DNA of 64,000 nucleotides from Anoxybacillus tepidamans PS2 (GTDB lineage Bacteria > Bacillota > Bacilli > Bacillales > Anoxybacillaceae), in NCBI RefSeq assembly GCF_000620165.1, contig NZ_JHVN01000004.1:124001-188000 (forward strand), in the 5' to 3' direction. Each line of letters starts with the position of its first letter. The stretch's first letter is position 1. Both the position numbers and the translations under genes were made by a program. The notes under the pieces were generated by a model. It had not been told where the DNA came from and searched no databases. It saw nothing but the letters and a program-made list of their open reading frames with translations. This document shows positions 59,688 to 64,000 of the stretch, one piece after another.

Positions 59688-59766
59688 TTTGTGGTTGATA
59701 CACAAATGGAAAGCGCAATCATTATAGCCTGATGACAAAGAATCTGGGAAATGAATCACTTATAAT
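59687..59766 (+). promoter_or_regulatory. Promoter of the proline operon with a PutR-type dyad
   Basis: A perfect inverted repeat ATTTGTG-GTTGATA-CACAAAT (59687-59707) begins at the last base of the putR stop. TATAAT lies at 59761-59766 with no usable -35 box 17 bp before it. The dyad centre is about 75 bp before the expected start point, which fits an activator site. Confidence 0.6.
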
Positions 59767-59801
59767 GAACGTAGAAGATGACACAGAAAGGACCGATTCA
59801 T

Positions 59802-61349
59802 GTGACTGTACCTTATAAACACGAGCCGTTTACCGATTTTTCAGCGGCACAAAATCAGCAGGCATTTCAAGCAGCGCTACAATACGTTCAATCACAACTC
59901 GGCAAAGAATACCCGCTCATTATTGGAAGCGAGCGTGTGACAACAGAAGAGAAAGTCATTTCAATCAACCCAGCAAACAAAGCGGAAGTTGTCGGAGTAG
60001 TTTCAAAGGCGACAAAAGAACTTGCTGAGCAAGCGATGGAAGCAGCGCTTAAAGCGTTTGAAACATGGAAAAAACAAGCGCCACAAGCACGCGCGCAAAT
60101 TTTATTCCGAGCAGCAGCGATTTTACGCAGAAGAAAGCATGAGTTTTCCGCTTATTTAGTGAAGGAAGTCGGCAAACCTTGGAAAGAAGCGGACGCTGAT
60201 ACGGCCGAAGCTATTGACTTCCTTGAATATTACGCGCGCCAAATGATACAGCTAGAGAAAGGCGTGCCAGTGTTAAGCCGGAGCGGAGAAAGCAATACGT
60301 TCCGATACATTCCGCTTGGAGTTGGACTTGTGATTTCTCCATTCAACTTCCCGCTCGCGATTATGGCTGGAACGACAGTGGCGGCGATTGTAACAGGAAA
60401 TACGGTCATTTTGCGTCCATCAGATCGCGCTCCAATTGTCGCGGCAAAATTTGTTGAAGTGATGGAAGAAGCCGGGCTTCCAGCGGGCGTCTTAAACTAT
60501 TTGCCAGGAGGCGAGGCGGAAGTCGGCGAATATCTTGTGGAACACCCGAAAACGAGATTTATTTCGTTTACGGGGTCGCGTGCGGTAGGCTGCCGTATTT
60601 ATGAACGCGCGGCGATCGTGCAGCCGGGACAAAAATGGCTGAAGCGCGTCATTGCGGAAATGGGCGGCAAAGACGCGATCATTGTCGATAAAGACGCCGA
60701 TATCGAGTTAGCAGCACAGTCGATTGTCGCATCAGCGTTCGGTTTTTCCGGACAAAAATGCTCCGCATGTTCGCGTGCGATTGTGCTTGAAGAGGTATAT
60801 GACGAAGTGTTAAACCGCTCCGTGGAGCTCGCGAAGCAATTAACAGTCGGCAATCCGGAAGAGCAGGCGACGTTTATGGGGCCTGTCATTGACCAAGTAT
60901 CATTTGACAAAATTATGAGCTACATTGAAATCGGCAAACAGGAAGGCAAGCTCATGACAGGCGGCGAAGGAGACAACTCCAAAGGATTTTTCATTCAGCC
61001 GACGATTTTCGCTGATGTCGATCCGAATGCGCGTTTGATGCAAGAAGAAATTTTCGGTCCAGTTGTCGCTTTCACGAAAGCGAAAGATTTTGACCATGCG
61101 CTTGAAATTGCCAACAATACAGACTATGGCTTAACAGGCGCCGTTATTTCTAGAAATCGAACCAATCTTGAAAAAGCGCGTGAAGAGTTTCATGTGGGCA
61201 ACTTGTATTTTAACCGCGGCTGTACTGGCGCTATTGTCGGATATCATCCGTTTGGCGGCTTCAATATGTCTGGTACGGATTCGAAAGCAGGCGGTCCTGA
61301 TTACTTAATTCTTCATATGCAAGCAAAAACAGTCAGCGAGGCGTTTTAG
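59802..61349 (+). CDS. putC: 1-pyrroline-5-carboxylate (L-glutamate gamma-semialdehyde) dehydrogenase
   Basis: Oxidises glutamate semialdehyde to glutamate with NAD. The 515-residue protein starts [13 protein letters not shown] as the Bacillus RocA/PutC proteins do, and has [31 protein letters not shown], the catalytic glutamate in [10 protein letters not shown] and the catalytic cysteine in [10 protein letters not shown], plus EEIFGPV. The GTG at 59802 gives exactly the length of B. subtilis PutC; the ATG at 59778 has no ribosome site. The proline dehydrogenase follows after 12 bp. The name rocA would be equally used for this family; putC fits the context. Confidence 0.93.
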   Translation: MTVPYKHEPFTDFSAAQNQQAFQAALQYVQSQLGKEYPLIIGSERVTTEEKVISINPANKAEVVGVVSKATKELAEQAMEAALKAFETWKKQAPQARAQILFRAAAILRRRKHEFSAYLVKEVGKPWKEADADTAEAIDFLEYYARQMIQLEKGVPVLSRSGESNTFRYIPLGVGLVISPFNFPLAIMAGTTVAAIVTGNTVILRPSDRAPIVAAKFVEVMEEAGLPAGVLNYLPGGEAEVGEYLVEHPKTRFISFTGSRAVGCRIYERAAIVQPGQKWLKRVIAEMGGKDAIIVDKDADIELAAQSIVASAFGFSGQKCSACSRAIVLEEVYDEVLNRSVELAKQLTVGNPEEQATFMGPVIDQVSFDKIMSYIEIGKQEGKLMTGGEGDNSKGFFIQPTIFADVDPNARLMQEEIFGPVVAFTKAKDFDHALEIANNTDYGLTGAVISRNRTNLEKAREEFHVGNLYFNRGCTGAIVGYHPFGGFNMSGTDSKAGGPDYLILHMQAKTVSEAF

Positions 61350-61361
61350 GAGGGACAGGCC

Positions 61362-62276
61362 ATGTTAGCACAAATCTCGAAAAATATATTTCTATATGCT
61401 TCACAAAGCAAGACATTGAATAAAGCAGCGAAAAAATGGGGGCTCCGCTTCGGCGCTTCCCAAGTCGTCGCTGGTGAGACAATCGACAGCGCCATTGCGA
61501 AAGTAAGAGAGCTTAATGAAAAAGGACTCGTTTGTACGCTCGACCATTTAGGCGAATTTGTTTCGAGCCGTGAAGAGGCGATTGAGGCGACAGAATATAA
61601 TGTGAGAACGTTAGAGGCGATTCATCAAGCTGGAGTCAACAGCAATCTTTCTGTCAAATTGACGCAGCTAGGTCTCGATATCGATTGGCATTTTTGCCTC
61701 GACAATATGAAAAGAATTATGGAAACAGCGAAGCGATGCAACAATTTTGTCCGCATCGACATGGAAGACTCCGGCCATTGCCAAGCGACGCTCGATATTT
61801 TGCGTGAACTGCGCAAAGAGTACGATAATGTCGGCACGGTTATCCAAGCATATTTATATCGCGCGGAGCAAGACGTGAAAGATTTAAAAGGAGTTTCGCT
61901 CCGTTTGGTAAAGGGCGCGTACAAAGAGCCGCCGGAAGTCGCTTATCAAGACAAACAACAAATCGATGAAAACTATATGAACATTATCAAGCTGCATTTA
62001 TTAAGCGGCAGCTACACAGCGATTGCTTCGCACGACCATAACATTATTGCGAAAGTGAAGCAATTTGCCGAAGAGAACAATATCCCGCGCGATCAATTCG
62101 AGTTTCAAATGCTGTACGGGTTCCGCACGGATATGCAGCAGCAGCTTGCGGCCGAAGGATATAAAATGCGCGTGTATATCCCGTTCGGCAACGACTGGTT
62201 CGGCTACTTTATGCGCCGCTTAGCAGAACGGCCGCAAAACGTCGCGTTTGCATTGAGAGGATTTTTCGGTAAGTAA
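61362..62276 (+). CDS. putB: Proline dehydrogenase
   Basis: FAD enzyme that oxidises proline to P5C, passing electrons to quinone. The 304-residue protein has the beta/alpha barrel motifs CTLDHLGEFV, NLSVKLTQLGLDID, VRIDMEDSGHC, IQAYLYRAEQD, RLVKGAYKEPPEVA, ASHDHNII and the C-terminal YIPFGNDWFGYFMRRLAERP. Complete. The order here is dehydrogenase of P5C first and proline dehydrogenase second; in B. subtilis putB precedes putC. The structured RNA element begins seven bases after its stop. Confidence 0.94.
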   Translation: MLAQISKNIFLYASQSKTLNKAAKKWGLRFGASQVVAGETIDSAIAKVRELNEKGLVCTLDHLGEFVSSREEAIEATEYNVRTLEAIHQAGVNSNLSVKLTQLGLDIDWHFCLDNMKRIMETAKRCNNFVRIDMEDSGHCQATLDILRELRKEYDNVGTVIQAYLYRAEQDVKDLKGVSLRLVKGAYKEPPEVAYQDKQQIDENYMNIIKLHLLSGSYTAIASHDHNIIAKVKQFAEENNIPRDQFEFQMLYGFRTDMQQQLAAEGYKMRVYIPFGNDWFGYFMRRLAERPQNVAFALRGFFGK

Positions 62277-62282
62277 TCCGTT

Positions 62283-62554
62283 CATAGACGCGAAAGTAAG
62301 GACGAATTTTAACGTAATTGCCGAAAGAAGTCTCCCGCCTCAAGGAACGTGAAGGGCGATAGCCCCATGAGTAGGCGGGAGATGAATTTCGGTTGGCAAT
62401 CGCCAACGAATATGATAGTCTATGGCTAGAACGGACACCTTCGGAACGAAGGGAAGCGTAAAGGGTTCTTGTGTGTGGCTTACCGTTCGGCGAACACGCA
62501 CAAGTCGCTTGAAGCCCCCACTTCTAAGCGAAGCGTAGGTGGCGGGTAGTTCAC
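62283..62554 (+). ncRNA. Structured RNA resembling a TnpB-type omega RNA with an IS605-like right end
   Basis: About 270 bp with many nested stems: CATAGAC / GTCTATG (62283-62289, 62418-62424) closes a domain holding CTCCCGCCT / AGGCGGGAG (62332-62340, 62373-62381) and GGGC / GCCC. Then come CCTTCG / CGAAGG, CTTGTGTGTG / CACGCACAAG (62468-62477, 62495-62504) and the last hairpin GAAGCCCCCAC ... GTGGCGGG-TAGTTCAC ending at 62554. The last part is what I know from the right ends of tnpB elements, where the guide RNA scaffold ends and the guide begins. No tnpA or tnpB is present. It may be a stand-alone guide RNA, the relic of an element, or another structured RNA. Confidence 0.5.
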
Positions 62555-62600
62555 AAAGCTGACTGCAACTAACATAAACGGGGTTGCGGTCAGCTTTTGT
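62555..62600 (+). terminator. Terminator, probably of the proline operon
   Basis: 15-bp stem AAAGCTGACTGCAAC / GTTGCGGTCAGCTTT (one G-T pair), 13-nt loop, then TGTTATAAG. The left arm starts at the base after the right-end-like TTCAC. Confidence 0.75.
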
Positions 62601-62842
62601 TATAAGTAGAAAATTCTTTTTTGTTTATGGAAAACACCAAGGCCGTGCTAAAGACAATATGAAATGGATTGAACGACTAATAAGCCACTACCCAGTGCTG
62701 ACGGATAGTGGCTTATTAGCTATTGAGAGCAAGAGCGGCATTGAAAACGAAACGTTGTATGGCTGAACGCGCTAAGCAACATCGGCGATCAGGACCGCAT
62801 CTACCATGTGGCTAATGGTTCAACCGCTAGTACCGAGGCCGT
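62601..62842 (+). pseudogene. Possible gene remnant with a long inverted repeat
   Basis: No intact gene. The plus strand reads NMKWIERLISHYPVLTDSGL and LAIESKSGIENETLYG to a stop at 62764-62766, and after a frameshift NALSNIGDQDRIYHVANGST then ASTEAV with a stop at 62844. These look protein-like, but I do not recognise the family. Inside it, CTAATAAGCCACTA / TAGTGGCTTATTAG (62678-62691, 62707-62720) forms a 14-bp perfect hairpin. It could be a decayed gene end or simply structured intergenic DNA. Confidence 0.35.
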
Positions 62843-64000
62843 TTAACGGTAATAATCAAGAAAATCGACTAGCTGCCCATTTTTATATAGTTCGATATGC
62901 AAGTGGGGGCCGGTCGAATCCCCTGTTGAGCCCATTGTGCCGATTTTCGCCCCTTTTGGAACCGTTTGTCCCCATTTTACATTGATGGATTGCAAATGGG
63001 CGTAGACGGTTTGAAATCCGTTATGATGGTTGATGACAATTTTATTCCCGTAGTCACCGCCCCACCCAGCAAAAACGACGGTTCCGTTATCAGCCGCCAA
63101 AATCGGAGAGCCGCTAGCGGAAGCGATATCCGTTCCTTTATGAAACTCGCCCCAGCGATAGCCCATTCTACTTGAAACGTACCCGCCAGCTGTCGGCCAA
63201 GCGAAATGGCCCGTTCCTCTAGAAGAAAGCACTTTTGTCCCTTTAATGACAATTTTTTTGACAGGCTGTTTCATTATTGTTTCTTTAATGGCTTCTTTTT
63301 TAGTCAAAATTCCGTTTTTCTCTGTTAGTTCATAAAGAACTTGTTTTTGTCCGTTTGCCCCTTCCTGTCTGACTTTGGTGTCCCCTTTGTACATGTGGTC
63401 ATTAGGAATGACTTCGATTGAATATGGTACCGCTTCCATTTGATACGCTTGCTTTTTAACGATGACATCTACAAGCGGTTGATAGGCAGTGACGTGAAGC
63501 TTTTGCCCGATTTGCAGCAAACTGTCGACTGTTATGCCAGGATTCAACGATAAAATTTGTTCTGTCGTTAAGTGATACTGTTCGGCAATAGTGCCTAGCA
63601 CTTCGCCTTCACGAACGATATGTATCTGCTCTTTCAGCGTTCCTTTTGTAATATAGTTTAACGCATCTTTGACAGAAAGAACGTTTTCCGGGTCGACTTT
63701 TGCTTTTTTGATAGTCGGTTCTACTGACAGTGAAACACCCACTATACGCGAAGCCTTTGTTGGAGCGGACGGTGTGTACTTCGCTTTTAATTGCGCAATC
63801 ACCGCATTGGCATCCGCTTTATTTTTCACCGCCACGGAATGCGGACCAAACATAATCACGACCGCATTTGCCTTAATTTTCAGTCTTTGGCGAATCCACT
63901 GCACCGCCGTATCATCTTCTGAACGGGATGTTTGTTCCGCTTCATAGGCAATATGTTTTGGAGCTGAAAACGTCAAATCTGGATATTGCTGTTTCAGCTG
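62843..64000 (-). CDS. LysM-G5-M23 peptidoglycan endopeptidase, 3' part
   Basis: 386 codons visible; the frame runs off the right edge (QLKQQYPD precedes the TTG at 63976), so the start and any signal peptide are outside. Domain order: an N-terminal region of unknown type, LysM (IHIVREGEVLGTIAEQYHLT), a G5 domain (SIEVIPNDHMYKGDTKVRQE), and an M23 metallopeptidase with zinc ligands in FHKGTDIA and the HLH of GPHLHIEL plus the YAHL histidine. Cleaves peptide cross-links in peptidoglycan. The layout fits B. subtilis-type spore or cell-wall enzymes; its precise role is open. Confidence 0.92.
   Translation of the reverse strand, partial: QLKQQYPDLTFSAPKHIAYEAEQTSRSEDDTAVQWIRQRLKIKANAVVIMFGPHSVAVKNKADANAVIAQLKAKYTPSAPTKASRIVGVSLSVEPTIKKAKVDPENVLSVKDALNYITKGTLKEQIHIVREGEVLGTIAEQYHLTTEQILSLNPGITVDSLLQIGQKLHVTAYQPLVDVIVKKQAYQMEAVPYSIEVIPNDHMYKGDTKVRQEGANGQKQVLYELTEKNGILTKKEAIKETIMKQPVKKIVIKGTKVLSSRGTGHFAWPTAGGYVSSRMGYRWGEFHKGTDIASASGSPILAADNGTVVFAGWGGDYGNKIVINHHNGFQTVYAHLQSINVKWGQTVPKGAKIGTMGSTGDSTGPHLHIELYKNGQLVDFLDYYR

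Noticed and set aside
62276..62360. 3' end of a tnpB gene overlapping the RNA
   Set aside because: All three plus-strand frames were read; none gives a TnpB-like C-terminus, and the region begins right after the proline dehydrogenase stop.
62283..62554. Group II intron fragment
   Set aside because: No domain V-like hairpin and no reverse-transcriptase code nearby; the final hairpin and TTCAC fit an IS605 right end better.

Overview
The window reads as a chromosome segment of a thermophilic, endospore-forming member of the Bacillaceae, most like Geobacillus or Parageobacillus. The reasons are several small acid-soluble spore protein genes (sspP, sspO, tlp, an sspL-like gene), spoVK, sirA, a Spo0E-like phosphatase and a SleB-like hydrolase; a gene order lexA-yneA-yneB-ynzC-tkt-sirA-yneF-ynzD-ccdA-yneI-yneJ-yneK-sspP/sspO-acnA that follows Bacillus subtilis; and many TTG/GTG starts with strong Shine-Dalgarno sites. 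No rRNA, tRNA or CRISPR array was seen. Species assignment is an inference from reading, not from a search.

Layout. 1-3.9 kb: 3' part of a chemotaxis receptor, then miaA, hfq and spoVK. 4.0-11.5 kb: a tight six-gene fatty-acid/branched acyl-CoA degradation operon (two acyl-CoA ligases, acyl-CoA dehydrogenase, alpha-methylacyl-CoA racemase-like protein, 3-hydroxyacyl-CoA dehydrogenase, thiolase) behind a sigma-A promoter overlapped by a palindrome. 11.5-16.7 kb: TRIC channel, hflX, ynbB, and glnR-glnA with two GlnR boxes. 16.7-18.8 kb: lexA facing the SOS operon yneA-yneB-ynzC across a region with three LexA boxes. 18.9-30.5 kb: transketolase, sirA, yneF, an ABC-transporter gene remnant, ynzD, ccdA, yneI, yneJ, yneK, spore genes and aconitase. 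30.5-34.9 kb: small conserved genes, two RNase H-like proteins, a cold-shock protein and a one-domain Spo0M.

35-37.5 kb: glpF-glpK behind a GlpP-type leader terminator. An intact IS3-family element (37480-38748, 4-bp target duplication) sits in the loop of the palindrome that follows glpK. 39.4-47.2 kb: a three-component xylose-sensing system (membrane-anchored xylose-binding protein, YesM/LytS-type kinase, AraC-type regulator) followed by xylFGH; no xylose catabolic genes are nearby. 47.3-55.4 kb: a second chemotaxis receptor and a complete oligopeptide ABC importer. 55.6-58.3 kb: an ascorbate-family PTS (IIA, IIB, IIC) and a hotdog thioesterase. 58.5-62.3 kb: a PucR-type regulator and the proline-degradation pair (P5C dehydrogenase, proline dehydrogenase). 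62.8-64 kb: 3' part of a LysM/G5/M23 peptidase.

The least explained feature lies at 62283-62554: a multi-hairpin sequence ending in what looks like an IS200/IS605 right end. It resembles a TnpB-type guide (omega) RNA with no tnpB beside it, and it is directly followed by the probable proline-operon terminator. A shorter, decayed hairpin of similar type is at about 49520-49575. These, the IS insertion inside a terminator loop and the xylose-sensing array are the main points for a second look.
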